Shown here: positions 51,684 to 60,207 of the stretch, piece after piece
Numbering within the stretch: position 1 is the first letter of the stretch
Layout of the letters: the number at the start of each line of letters is the position of its first letter
NCBI RefSeq assembly: GCF_039822625.1
Contig: NZ_JBDLLG010000001.1
Coordinates: forward strand, 310,001 to 374,000
Reading direction: 5' to 3'
Origin: Marinimicrobium locisalis
Lineage (GTDB): Bacteria; Pseudomonadota; Gammaproteobacteria; Pseudomonadales; Cellvibrionaceae
Length of the DNA: 64,000 nucleotides
The notes under the pieces: generated by a model
What the model saw: the letters and a program-made list of their open reading frames with translations, nothing else
Told to the model about the DNA's origin: nothing
Database searches by the model: none
Position numbers and translations under genes: made by a program

Positions 51684-52472
51684 CTAACGAAAGCCATCTC
51701 TACGCCGGCGCAGTTCGGCAAACACCTCGACGGCATTCGCTGTTTCGCCAAGCCCCAGGGCTTGACGAACGTTCGGGGCCTCGGTGCGCAGGAAAGGGTT
51801 GGTAAGGCGTTCCGCAGTCAGTTCCGTAGGCAGGGTGGGGGCCCCTCGGGCTCGGCACTGCTCCACCTCGGACAGGCGTTCAGCGACGGCCGTGTTGGAT
51901 GGATCGACGCTCCGGGCAAAGCGCAGATTAATATGGGTGTACTCGTGGGCACAATAAATTCGGGTCTCCGGCGGTAGAGCATTAAGCTTGCGGAGCGAAT
52001 TTAGGGCTTGATCGGGGGTGCCCTCAAACAGGCGCCCACAACCTGCGGCGAAGAGTGCATCGCCGCAGAATACCCTAGGCGGCTCTCCCTGAGTCTGTGG
52101 TGCTTGAAAGTAGGCTAGGTGGTCCAGGGTGTGGCCCGGCACCGCGTGGACGGACAGGGTCAGCCCGGGGAGGTTCAGACGGTCGCCTTCGGTGAGTCGG
52201 TGCGTCACCTGCGGGACAGAGGCGGGGCCGTAGACCGGCACCGGGTGTTTTGCCAGCAAGCCGTCGAGGCCGTCGGTGTGATCCCAGTGATGGTGGGTGA
52301 TTAAAATGGCCTTGAGGGTCAGAGAGCGCTCTTCCAGAGCCGATAGTGCCGGAGCCGCGTCGCCCGGATCGACCAAGTAGACGTCCTGCTCATGGGCGTC
52401 GGCGGCGTCTCCGACGGGTAACAACCAGATATAGTTAGTATCGAGGGCGGGAATCGCAATGGGTTCTAGCAT
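51684..52472 (-). CDS. gloB: hydroxyacylglutathione hydrolase (glyoxalase II)
   Basis: Metallo-beta-lactamase-fold thioesterase that hydrolyses S-lactoylglutathione to lactate and glutathione, the second step of methylglyoxal detoxification. From ATG 52470-52472 it is 262 residues. Metal ligands are in THHHWDHTDG (H60, H62, D64, H65), and further on in VPGHTLDHLAYF, FCGDALFAAGCGRLFEG and YCAHEYTHINLRFA. It is divergent from the methyltransferase gene at 52554, as in Pseudomonas. Confidence 0.94.
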   Translation of the reverse strand: MLEPIAIPALDTNYIWLLPVGDAADAHEQDVYLVDPGDAAPALSALEERSLTLKAILITHHHWDHTDGLDGLLAKHPVPVYGPASVPQVTHRLTEGDRLNLPGLTLSVHAVPGHTLDHLAYFQAPQTQGEPPRVFCGDALFAAGCGRLFEGTPDQALNSLRKLNALPPETRIYCAHEYTHINLRFARSVDPSNTAVAERLSEVEQCRARGAPTLPTELTAERLTNPFLRTEAPNVRQALGLGETANAVEVFAELRRRRDGFR

Positions 52473-52480
52473 GCCAACTC

Positions 52481-52508
52481 CTGACTTGGGACGCGAGTGG
52501 AGTATACT
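52481..52508 (+). promoter_or_regulatory. candidate promoter of the methyltransferase-rnhA-dnaQ genes
   Basis: CTGACT at 52481-52486, 16 bases, TATACT at 52503-52508. The -10 lies in a palindromic GAGTATACTC, so the minus strand could use it too for gloB, though no -35 was found on that side. Confidence 0.35.
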
Positions 52509-52553
52509 CACACCATACCTGAATTCTTCTCAATCGCCGAACAGTGGTTAATT

Positions 52554-53366
52554 ATGGCGTCATCGAAACAGTTGCATCGATTCCGCGCCTGGAGGCGGCG
52601 TCGGTTCGGAGTGCCCGGGCTTCAGCGTTCGAGCCCGGAGTTATCAGCGTGGTTCCAAACACCGCTGGGCAGCGCTGTCCTCGGCGAAGAGAAGCGCTGC
52701 CTTGATGAGCAACTGGAGGACCTTTTCGGCTACCATCTGCTGCAGATGGGCATTGATCCAAGTATCGATGTTAGCGGCGGCAGTCGCATCACCCATCGCG
52801 TCACGGTGGCTCATCAGGCGCACCAACAAGCCGTGCTTTCCCCTCTGGTGGCTGATCACCGTCAACTTCCGCTGCCGCCGGAGTCAGTGGACTTGGTGGT
52901 TATCCACCATCTGCTGGACTACAGCCAAGCCCCCCACCAGCTATTGCGCGAAGCCCAGCGCGTGCTGATCCCTCGGGGGCATTTGATCATAGTGGGGTTT
53001 AACCCTGCCAGCGTCTTTGGGTTGGTTCGGTGGGTGGCCCGTTGGTTTAGTGATCGTGCCTTGTGGCGTCACCAGGCGCTGCGCCTGGGTCGGTTGCTGG
53101 ACTGGCTACAACTGCTGGACCTGGAGCCGGACCAGGTTCGGGGGGGCTTCTTTCGCCCGCCCGTGACCTCTCCGGGCTCGTTACGGCGTTTGCATTGGCT
53201 CGAGCGCTGGGGTAAAAAGCTGCGCTGGCCGAGCGGTGCCTTTTATTTGGTGGTGGCCTGTAAGGAAGTGGGCGGCACCGTGCCGGTGAAACCTCAGTGG
53301 CAGGCGCCCGAAAAGCCGGTACCCGGATTCGGTGCCAGCCCGTTAAGACGAAACAAAAAACAGTAA
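52554..53366 (+). CDS. class I SAM-dependent methyltransferase, substrate unknown
   Basis: A 270-residue protein with a Methyltransf_11-like core: LPLPPESVDLVVIHHLLDYSQAPHQLLREAQRVLIPRGHLIIVGFNP carries motifs II-III. The usual glycine-rich SAM loop is not clear at the N-terminal side, where an ISVSGG-like SIDVSGGSRITH is found. A homologue sits between gloB and rnhA in Pseudomonas, so the context is conserved but the substrate is not known. The ATG at 52554 is chosen by where homology begins; an earlier start at 52497 would come before the TATACT box. Confidence 0.7.
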   Translation: MASSKQLHRFRAWRRRRFGVPGLQRSSPELSAWFQTPLGSAVLGEEKRCLDEQLEDLFGYHLLQMGIDPSIDVSGGSRITHRVTVAHQAHQQAVLSPLVADHRQLPLPPESVDLVVIHHLLDYSQAPHQLLREAQRVLIPRGHLIIVGFNPASVFGLVRWVARWFSDRALWRHQALRLGRLLDWLQLLDLEPDQVRGGFFRPPVTSPGSLRRLHWLERWGKKLRWPSGAFYLVVACKEVGGTVPVKPQWQAPEKPVPGFGASPLRRNKKQ

Positions 53367-53390
53367 AATCAACAAGATACCGGAGAAAGC

Positions 53391-53828
53391 TTGAAAAAAA
53401 TTGAAGTGTTTACAGACGGTGCCTGCCGGGGCAACCCCGGGCCGGGTGGTTGGGGCGCGCTGCTGCGCTTCAATGGTAGGGAGCGGCACCTGCATGGCGG
53501 AGAAGCGCAAACCACCAACAACCGAATGGAGCTCAAGGCCGCTATCGAAGCGCTGACGGCACTCAAAGAGCCCTGTGAGGTGGCGTTGACCACTGACTCC
53601 CAGTACGTGCGCAAGGGGATCAATGAGTGGATGGCGGGCTGGAAGCGCAACGGTTGGAAAACCGCTGCCAAGAAGCCGGTCAAAAACCGGGACCTGTGGC
53701 AGGCACTGGATGAGCTGGCTCAGCGGCATACCATTGAATGGCACTGGGTGAAAGGGCACAGTGGTCACCGGGAAAATGAGATTGCCGATGAGTTGGCGAA
53801 TCTCGGTATTGACGAAATGAGGGGTTAA
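53391..53828 (+). CDS. rnhA: ribonuclease HI
   Basis: Removes RNA from RNA-DNA hybrids. The 145-residue protein has the four acidic residues D9 (FTDGACRGNPGPGG), E47 (NNRMELKAAIEAL), D69 (TTDSQYVRKGI) and a last Asp in ENEIADELAN, plus the HSGHRENE loop. It starts at TTG (53391) with CGGAGAAAG upstream; no ATG is available before the first motif. Its stop overlaps the dnaQ start (TAATG). Confidence 0.95.
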   Translation: MKKIEVFTDGACRGNPGPGGWGALLRFNGRERHLHGGEAQTTNNRMELKAAIEALTALKEPCEVALTTDSQYVRKGINEWMAGWKRNGWKTAAKKPVKNRDLWQALDELAQRHTIEWHWVKGHSGHRENEIADELANLGIDEMRG

Positions 53829-54538
53829 TGGTGCGACAGATTGTACTCGATACGGAAACCACCGGCCTGGAAACGGCCCAGGGGCACCGCATCATCGAAA
53901 TAGGCTGTGTGGAGCTGGTCAACCGCAAACTCACCGGCCGGCATTATCACCAGTACATTAATCCCGAACGGGAGGTTGACTCCGGCGCCATGGAGGTCCA
54001 CGGCATTACCAATGAAATGTTGGCGGATAAACCGGTATTCGCTCAGGTCGTGGAAGAGTTTCTGGCGTTTATCGAAGGGGCGGAGCTGGTCATCCACAAC
54101 GCGCCCTTTGATATCGGATTTATCGATCACGAGTTAAAACAGTGGAATACCCGCTACGGCTCCATCGCCAAGCGCTGCGGGGTGGTCGACAGCCTGGTGC
54201 TGGCCCGTACCAAGCACCCCGGCCAGAAAAACAATTTGGACGCCCTGTGCAAGCGCTACGGGGTGGATAACACCCAGCGGGAACTGCACGGGGCCCTGCT
54301 GGATGCCGAGATTCTGGCGGACGTCTACCTGCTGATGACGGGCGGCCAGACGGCCCTGTCCCTGGGGGGGCAATCTTCAAAAGAGGGCGGGGCCAGTTCG
54401 GGCACCGAACGGCGGCCCCTAGCCAACGATCGCCCTCCGTTGCCGGTGATCGAAGCGTCTGAAGAAGAATTTGCCGCCCATCGGGCCAAGCTGGAAGCGA
54501 TTGAAAAAGCCGCGGGGCAAGTCCTGTGGAGGGATTGA
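53828..54538 (+). CDS. dnaQ: DNA polymerase III epsilon subunit (proofreading exonuclease)
   Basis: 3'-5' exonuclease of the replicative polymerase. The 236-residue protein shows the DEDDh set: DTETTGLET with D and E, the Asp in VIHNAPFDIGFID, and the final His/Asp in LHGALLDAEILADVY. The C-terminal tail (about residues 180-236) is the flexible linker that binds the polymerase alpha subunit. Translation is coupled to rnhA through the one-base overlap, a conserved rnhA-dnaQ pair, although in E. coli the two are divergent. Confidence 0.94.
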   Translation: MVRQIVLDTETTGLETAQGHRIIEIGCVELVNRKLTGRHYHQYINPEREVDSGAMEVHGITNEMLADKPVFAQVVEEFLAFIEGAELVIHNAPFDIGFIDHELKQWNTRYGSIAKRCGVVDSLVLARTKHPGQKNNLDALCKRYGVDNTQRELHGALLDAEILADVYLLMTGGQTALSLGGQSSKEGGASSGTERRPLANDRPPLPVIEASEEEFAAHRAKLEAIEKAAGQVLWRD

Positions 54539-54760
54539 TTGGTGCTCCAAAAAGACCGATTTCTTAAGGACTTACGTTGCTTTGCTCAAGTTTTTATGAA
54601 AAATAGGTAAAGTTGGGTTACATTGACGGTTTGAGGGTCTGTTTGTCTGAATCGTATTCAAAATCGATCCACGCAGCTAGCCCCTCCTTCGGCCAAAATG
54701 TTAGGCCATAATTTAAGCAGTCCATCAATAAACGCTTCATAAACAAAAAGGGTCGCGGCG

Positions 54761-56470
54761 GTGAGCAGCACTGAAAACGTCAACCTCAACTCTTTGAAAC
54801 TGGTTCAAGACCAGTTAGTGGCAACCATTGAGCATGCCGCCACTCAGCTGGAGCAGTTTGCCGCCGACCGCAACAACGGCGAGCTGCTGCAAAATTGCAT
54901 CGACAGTATTAAACAGATCAGCGGTACCCTGAATCTGCTGCAGCTGCGGGGGGTCGACACGCTGGCTCAGGAGTTGGTCGAACAGATTACCGACATTCCG
55001 CTCGGAGAAGAGCAAGACACCAACCGCAAGCTGGACATACTGACCTCCGCGTTTTTCATCCTGCCGCGTTATCTGGAATATTGCCTCCAAACCTCAAAAA
55101 GCATGGCGGTGCTGCTGGTCCCCCATATCAACGAGCTGCGCCAGCTGCGCAAGGCGCCGCCCTTGCCCGAAAGCCACTTTTACAACATCGAGGTGACTCC
55201 GGTCTATGCGGGCAACAAACAGAGCAGCACCGTATTGGGCGAAGACATGCGGGCGCTGGTGCGCCGGTTGCGGCACATGTACCAGGTGGGGCTGGTCAAT
55301 GTTCTGCGGGACAAACAAGTGCGCGCTTCCCTGGGCATGATGGGTCGCGCCATGGAGCGTCTGGAATCCATCAGCAATGCCCGGCCCCGCGCCGCACTGT
55401 GGTGGGTGGCGGCGGCAACACTGGAGGCGCTGCGCTCGGAGAACATGGTCATTAGCGTCAGTCGCAAGCGCCTGTTCAGCGCCCTGGACCGGGAAATCAA
55501 GAAGCTGCAGCTGTCCGGGCCCGAAGGGCTCGAAGTCGCGCCGCCGAAAGACCTGCTCCGAGACATGCTCTACCTGATAGCCCTTTCCCGCGCCTCAGGT
55601 CCCCAAGTCGATGCAGTGGTCACAGCTTACAACCTGTCGCCTTTGCCCTATACCGATGCCGAGCTCACTCGCGAGCTGGAATTCCTCAAAGGCCCCAGCG
55701 CCGCTACCATTCACTCCATGGGCACCGTGCTCAAAGACGAGTTGCGCAGTACTAAGAACATTCTGGAGAGGGCCGCCCAAGGGGGCACTGAGCTGCTTCG
55801 CGAAAGCCCGGAACTGCTCGAAACCCTGAAAAAGGTGGCGGACATTCTCTCGGTGGTGGGGTTGGTTTCCGCCAGCAACAGCCTCAAGGAAGAGATTCAG
55901 AAGATTCAGCGCTGGCACCAGTCGGATGAGGTGGTGGACCCGGACGAGCTGCTGGGCGTTGCGGATACACTGCTCTACATCGAAAGCTCCATCTCCGGTC
56001 TGGGCAAAATGAACCTCTCCGAGGAGCAACTGACTCAAATCAACGCTCGCTCCCGGGACGAAGTTATCTCCACCAGCCAACTGGCCGAAGCGGAAGAGCT
56101 GGTGCTGGAAGAAGCGGAGTCCGGCCTGGCCATGATAAAGCGGGCCCTGACCTCCTTTGTTGAATCGAATTACGATGTGGGCCACATTAAGAACGTGGCG
56201 ACCACCCTAAACACCATTCGCGGCGGGATGGTCGTATTGGGGCGGACCCGAGCGGCTGCGGTGCTGAACTCCTGCGTTCAGTTTATTGATCAGTCGCTCC
56301 TCAAAAATGAAAAGCCCGCGGCGGTCCAGCATATGCTGGAGACTTTCGCCGATGCGGTAATCAGTCTCGAATACTACATTGACAGTATCAAGCAGGACCG
56401 GCGCACGGACGATAGTGTTTTGCAAGTGGCTGAAGAAAGCCTGGATGCCCTGGGATACCCGGTGCAATAA
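54761..56470 (+). CDS. fimL: FimL-like scaffold protein (degenerate ChpA/Hpt-type)
   Basis: A 569-residue, almost wholly helical protein resembling Pseudomonas FimL, which connects the type IV pilus/Chp signalling system, adenylate cyclase and surface motility. The N-terminus matches the ChpA Hpt-like domain, but at the phospho-His position there is Gln in IKQISGTLNLLQLRG; a second such place near residue 490 reads TLNTIRGGMVVLG, again without His. No receiver or kinase domain follows. GTG at 54761 is the start. nudC follows one base after the stop, the same neighbour as in Pseudomonas. Confidence 0.78.
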   Translation: MSSTENVNLNSLKLVQDQLVATIEHAATQLEQFAADRNNGELLQNCIDSIKQISGTLNLLQLRGVDTLAQELVEQITDIPLGEEQDTNRKLDILTSAFFILPRYLEYCLQTSKSMAVLLVPHINELRQLRKAPPLPESHFYNIEVTPVYAGNKQSSTVLGEDMRALVRRLRHMYQVGLVNVLRDKQVRASLGMMGRAMERLESISNARPRAALWWVAAATLEALRSENMVISVSRKRLFSALDREIKKLQLSGPEGLEVAPPKDLLRDMLYLIALSRASGPQVDAVVTAYNLSPLPYTDAELTRELEFLKGPSAATIHSMGTVLKDELRSTKNILERAAQGGTELLRESPELLETLKKVADILSVVGLVSASNSLKEEIQKIQRWHQSDEVVDPDELLGVADTLLYIESSISGLGKMNLSEEQLTQINARSRDEVISTSQLAEAEELVLEEAESGLAMIKRALTSFVESNYDVGHIKNVATTLNTIRGGMVVLGRTRAAAVLNSCVQFIDQSLLKNEKPAAVQHMLETFADAVISLEYYIDSIKQDRRTDDSVLQVAEESLDALGYPVQ

Positions 56471-56471
56471 G

Positions 56472-57287
56472 GTGGCGGATGCCCACACAGTGCATCACCC
56501 GTTGTTTCTGATGGTGGCCGGTGAGCGCCTGCTGTGTAATGGGGCCGGCGAATTGCGTTTGCTCGGCGAAGCCGAAGCCCGAGAGCGTGCACCTCGGGCT
56601 GAATCGGATTTTCTCGGGCGCTGGCGGGATCGGCCGGTTTACGCCCAACAGCTCAACCGCCCCGAAGACCTTGTGCCGCCAGAGGGCGATGCATCGGAAC
56701 AGTGGCTGGAGCTACGGGCCCAGATGGGGCAAATTGACGACTCCCTGTTCGCGCTGGGTGGTAGCGCCCTGCAGTGGGCGCGCTGGAGAATTGACCATCG
56801 TTATTGCGGCCGCTGCGGTGCGCCGACCCAACCCATCCCCGGGGAACCCGCGCACGTCTGTTCCCGGTGCGAGCTACGCTTCTACCCCCGGCTCTCTCCC
56901 TGCATGATTACCTTAATCACCCGCGGTGATCACTGCCTGCTCGCCCGTCATGCCCGTTCGCGCAAGGCATTTCATACCGCTTTGGCCGGGTTTGTGGAAA
57001 TTGGTGAACGGGTGGAGGATACCGTCCACCGGGAAATCTACGAGGAGGTGGGCCTGAGCGTGCGCGAGCCGCGCTATTTTGGCAGTCAGCCTTGGCCGTT
57101 TCCGGGGCAACTGATGCTGGGTTTTCACGCCGAATACGCCTCCGGAGAGATTCAGGTGGATGAAGACGAAATCCTGGAGGCCGACTGGTGGCGGTACGAC
57201 CGCTTGCCCATGGTGCCTCCGCCGGAGACCCTGGCAGGGCAGCTGATTGCGCATTTTATCGCACATCAGCACAATAAGAGCTCGTAA
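56472..57287 (+). CDS. nudC: NAD(+) diphosphatase / RNA decapping hydrolase NudC
   Basis: Nudix hydrolase that cleaves NADH and removes NAD caps from RNA. From GTG 56472 it is 271 residues: a zinc ribbon CGRCG...CSRC (about residues 115-135) and the Nudix box GFVEIGERVEDTVHREIYEE followed by VGL; the NudC-specific SQPWPFPGQLMLGF is present. The start is one base after the fimL stop, so translation is probably coupled. A longer frame inside fimL was rejected. Confidence 0.94.
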   Translation: MADAHTVHHPLFLMVAGERLLCNGAGELRLLGEAEARERAPRAESDFLGRWRDRPVYAQQLNRPEDLVPPEGDASEQWLELRAQMGQIDDSLFALGGSALQWARWRIDHRYCGRCGAPTQPIPGEPAHVCSRCELRFYPRLSPCMITLITRGDHCLLARHARSRKAFHTALAGFVEIGERVEDTVHREIYEEVGLSVREPRYFGSQPWPFPGQLMLGFHAEYASGEIQVDEDEILEADWWRYDRLPMVPPPETLAGQLIAHFIAHQHNKSS

Positions 57288-57305
57288 GAGAGGATAGGGA
57301 AGGGC

Positions 57306-57959
57306 ATGTTCTATACACTACTATCGGTTTTTATCGTGCTGGCCGGGTTAATACTGGTTTATGCCGCCCTGCGCCTGTTGATTAAACGAAATTGGCTGAT
57401 GGGGTTCCTCCGGGGCTTCTTCGGGCTGGGATTAATCGTGATCGCGCTGTCCCTGGCATTGATTGCCTTCGATGTGTTCAGCTATCGTCAGCTCTCAAAG
57501 GAAGAGCCAGTCGCCACACTGAGCTTTGAGCGCCTGGGGGAACAATTGTTCGAGGCCACATTGGTTCACAACAGCGGCCGCGAAGAGACTTTTGAGCTAC
57601 GCGGTGACCAATGGCAGCTTGACGCCAGAATCATTAAGTGGCGCGGCGTTATGGGCGGCCTGGGCATCAAGCCCGGCTACCGCCTAGATCGTATCAGCGG
57701 CCGATACTACGCCCTGAGTGAAGAGCGCGCGGCCGAGCGGACCGTCTATGCGCTGGAGCAGGACGGGTGGGGCCCCGACGTTTGGGCCTGGGCCAACCAG
57801 CATCCGGGTTGGCTCCCGGTTGTAGACGCCCGCTACGGTAGCGCGACGTTCGTGCCCATGGCGGACAAGGCACTGTTTGAAGTCCGCCTGTCCTCCAGCG
57901 GTCTACTCGCCCGTCCGCTGAACGAACCGGCCCGTCAGGCGGTCTCGTACTGGGAGTAG
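57306..57959 (+). CDS. membrane protein of unknown function, two helices and an extracytoplasmic domain
   Basis: A 217-residue protein with two N-terminal helices (about residues 5-25 and 33-58) and then a soluble region of some 155 residues rich in beta-type sequence (VATLSFERLGEQLFEATLVH, LRGDQWQLDARIIKWRG). I recognise it only as a protein that follows nudC in related genomes; database names such as multidrug transporter would not be supported by this layout. It starts 19 bases after nudC with AGGATAGGG upstream, so it is in the fimL-nudC transcript. Confidence 0.75.
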   Translation: MFYTLLSVFIVLAGLILVYAALRLLIKRNWLMGFLRGFFGLGLIVIALSLALIAFDVFSYRQLSKEEPVATLSFERLGEQLFEATLVHNSGREETFELRGDQWQLDARIIKWRGVMGGLGIKPGYRLDRISGRYYALSEERAAERTVYALEQDGWGPDVWAWANQHPGWLPVVDARYGSATFVPMADKALFEVRLSSSGLLARPLNEPARQAVSYWE

Positions 57960-58029
57960 GGCCAGCACTGGGCTGGTTTTGGTTCTTATATGACACGCGA
58001 CATCAAATGCATAGCAACGGAGTAGAGTT

Positions 58030-59091
58030 TTGGAATTTCTCATTGATATCGGTTTGTTCCTCGCCAAGGCGGTGATTATCGTGGTAGCCATCGGTATGGT
58101 GATCGGTTTGATCGCGGCCGCCGGCGCCAAAGGCAAGAAAAAGCTTGAGAAAGGGCACATCGAAGCCACGAAGCTGAATGATCGCTTCAAGCACATGACC
58201 GATGCCCTCAAGCACGCGGCCCTGGACAATGCCGAGCGCAAGGCCGAAGCGAAAGCCAAAAAGAAGCGTGAAAAGGCCGAACAGGCGCAAAAGAAAAAGG
58301 CGCTAAAATCCCGGGGCGGGGAAGCAGACACGGAGCAAAAGCGCGTTTACGTGCTCGATTTTAACGGCGACATTAAAGCTTCGGCGACGGAGAATCTACG
58401 CGAGGAAATCAGCGCCGTCCTCAGCCTGGCGCGCTCCACCGATGAGGTGGTGGTCAAACTCGAAAGCGGTGGCGGGCTGGTTCACAGTTACGGCTTGGCC
58501 TCTAGCCAGTTGGCCCGTATTCGGGACCGCCATATCCCTCTCACCGTATGCGTGGACAAGGTGGCCGCCAGCGGTGGCTATATGATGGCCTGCGTGGCGG
58601 ACCGCATTCTGGCGGCGCCTTTCGCGGTGTTGGGCTCGATCGGGGTGGTGGCGCAGCTGCCGAATTTCCACCGTTTGCTGAAGAAGAGCAACATTGATTT
58701 TGAGATGTTTACCGCTGGAGAATACAAGCGTACCGTAACCATGTTTGGTGAGAATACGAAGCAGGGACGGGAGAAGTTTGTCCAGGATTTGGAGGATACG
58801 CATCTGTTGTTTAAGGAGTTTGTGTCGGAGCATCGTCCGCAGGTGGATATCGGTAAGGTGGCCACGGGTGAGATTTGGTTCGGCCGCCGGGCGCAGGAGG
58901 TGAAGCTGGTGGATGAGTTGAAGACCAGTGATGAGTATCTTTTGTCGCAGGCGGATAAGGCGGATATCTTTGAGGTAAGGTACGTTCAGAAGAAGTCGCT
59001 GCAGGAGAAGTTTGGTGTGGCGGCAGAAGGCGCGGTGGATCGTTTATTGTTGCGCTGGTGGCAGCGGTCTAATAATCAGCGTTGGTTTTGA
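58030..59091 (+). CDS. sohB: inner-membrane peptidase SohB (S49 family)
   Basis: Signal-peptide-peptidase-like Ser-Lys protease. One N-terminal membrane helix (residues about 8-30), a Lys/Glu/Ala-rich coiled linker (EKAEQAQKKKALKSRG), then the S49 domain: VYVLDFNGDIKASATENLREE, ASGGYMMACVADRILAAP with the nucleophilic Ser, and GEYKRTVTMFGENT with the catalytic Lys. It starts at TTG 58030. Length of 353 residues is normal for SohB. From about 58720 to the stop the codons turn strongly G/T-ending, adjoining the repeat at 59116. Confidence 0.92.
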   Translation: MEFLIDIGLFLAKAVIIVVAIGMVIGLIAAAGAKGKKKLEKGHIEATKLNDRFKHMTDALKHAALDNAERKAEAKAKKKREKAEQAQKKKALKSRGGEADTEQKRVYVLDFNGDIKASATENLREEISAVLSLARSTDEVVVKLESGGGLVHSYGLASSQLARIRDRHIPLTVCVDKVAASGGYMMACVADRILAAPFAVLGSIGVVAQLPNFHRLLKKSNIDFEMFTAGEYKRTVTMFGENTKQGREKFVQDLEDTHLLFKEFVSEHRPQVDIGKVATGEIWFGRRAQEVKLVDELKTSDEYLLSQADKADIFEVRYVQKKSLQEKFGVAAEGAVDRLLLRWWQRSNNQRWF

Positions 59092-59115
59092 GAATTCTGA
59101 GTGTTTTTTGAGTCC

Positions 59116-59227
59116 GGTCTTGGGGTGGGTGTACCGGTTGGAGACTCTCTGAGGCATGGATGCCGATGAGAAGCCTACAGGGATGTATTCACGGCGGGTC
59201 TCCAACCGGTACACCCACCCCAAGACC
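59116..59227. repeat. inverted-repeat element 3
   Basis: Perfect 30-base arms at 59116-59145 and 59198-59227 (left arm begins GGTCTTGGGGTGGGTGTACC) flank a 52-base core at 59146-59197. On the minus strand the core begins CCGCCGTGAATACATCCCTG and contains GGCTTCTCATCGGCATCCAT, related to element 4. It lies 24 bases after the sohB stop. Confidence 0.92.
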
Positions 59228-59281
59228 TCCGTGCCACAAGTGAGTTGCATTGATTCTAACCAAGTTGTTTGCTGGCACTGA

Positions 59282-59441
59282 GGCGATGGAGGGGGTAAGT
59301 TCTTCGGGGACTCTCTGACGCCTACAAGGATGTAGGTGCTAGGGCGACGCAAGGAGCTAAAGCCGCGGCATGGATGCCGATGAGAAGCCCCCATGGATGG
59401 GTTCACGGCGGGTCCCCGAAGAACTTACCCCCTCCATCGCC
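59282..59441. repeat. inverted-repeat element 4, core enlarged
   Basis: Perfect 30-base arms at 59282-59311 and 59412-59441 (left arm begins GGCGATGGAGGGGGTAAGTT) flank a 100-base core. The ends of the core match element 3 (TCTCTGA at the left; GGCATGGATGCCGATGAGAA and TTCACGGCGG at the right); about 48 extra bases between them include GCAAGGAGCTAAAGCCGC, also seen at 49908. It is 40 bases before msrA. Confidence 0.92.
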
Positions 59442-59481
59442 GGAACGATACAATCACACCGGTCTAATTGAGGTTCCCAAG

Positions 59482-60135
59482 ATGTTCTTCGGAAGCAGAA
59501 AGCTGGAAATGCCTACACGGGAACAGGCGCTGCCCGGTCGGGACGAGCCTATGAAACTCGAAGGTGAGCAGGCCAAACACTTCGTCAAAGGCACCCCGAT
59601 GGTACCTCCATTCCCCGAGGGGCTAGAACAAATCGTCGTCGGCATGGGCTGCTTCTGGGGCGCCGAACGCTGCTTCTGGACACTGCCCGGGGTCTACACC
59701 ACCGCCGTGGGCTACGCCGCCGGCTATACCCCCAACCCCACCTACGAAGAAGTCTGCTCCGGCTACACCGGACACAACGAAGTCGTACTCATCGTATTCG
59801 ACCCCAAAGTCGCCCCCCTCGAAACGATTCTGAAAACCTTCTGGGAAAATCATAATCCCACCCAAGGCATGCAACAAGGAAACGACAGGGGCACCCAATA
59901 CCGCTCAGGCATCTACGCCTACGGCGAAAAACAACTGGACGCCGCTGAAGCCTCGCGAGATCGCTACCAAGCCGCGCTGCAAAAAGCGGGTAGGGGACAA
60001 ATAACCACCGAAATCCTGGAAGCTGGACCGTTTTACTACGCCGAACCCTATCACCAGCAATACCTGGCCAAGAATCCCGGCGGCTATTGTGGGCTGGGCG
60101 GAACTGGAGTGCCATGCCCCGGGGGCTTCGCCTAA
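59482..60135 (+). CDS. msrA: peptide methionine sulfoxide reductase MsrA
   Basis: Repairs methionine-S-sulfoxide in oxidised proteins. From ATG 59482 it is 217 residues: the catalytic Cys in VVGMGCFWGAERCFW, GYAAGYTPNPTYEEVCSG, TGHNEVVLIVFDP, and a C-terminal resolving pair in GGYCGLGGTGVPCPGG. GAGG at 59470 supports the start. Codon use is odd: third positions are mostly C and A on the coding strand, opposite to the G/T preference at the end of sohB on the other side of the repeats. The protein itself looks intact. Confidence 0.95.
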   Translation: MFFGSRKLEMPTREQALPGRDEPMKLEGEQAKHFVKGTPMVPPFPEGLEQIVVGMGCFWGAERCFWTLPGVYTTAVGYAAGYTPNPTYEEVCSGYTGHNEVVLIVFDPKVAPLETILKTFWENHNPTQGMQQGNDRGTQYRSGIYAYGEKQLDAAEASRDRYQAALQKAGRGQITTEILEAGPFYYAEPYHQQYLAKNPGGYCGLGGTGVPCPGGFA

Positions 60136-60150
60136 AAAGCCGCTGCCCAT

Positions 60151-60184
60151 AAAAAACGCCGACCTGTTCTGGGCCGACGTTTTA
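60151..60184 (-). terminator. terminator of the cysH / thioredoxin-fold operon
   Basis: On the minus strand AAAACGTCGGCC pairs with GGTCGGCGTTTT using G-U pairs and ends in a run of six T, 24 bases past the stop of the thioredoxin-fold gene. Confidence 0.75.
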
Positions 60185-60207
60185 TTGGTTTTAAGCACAA
60201 AATCAGT

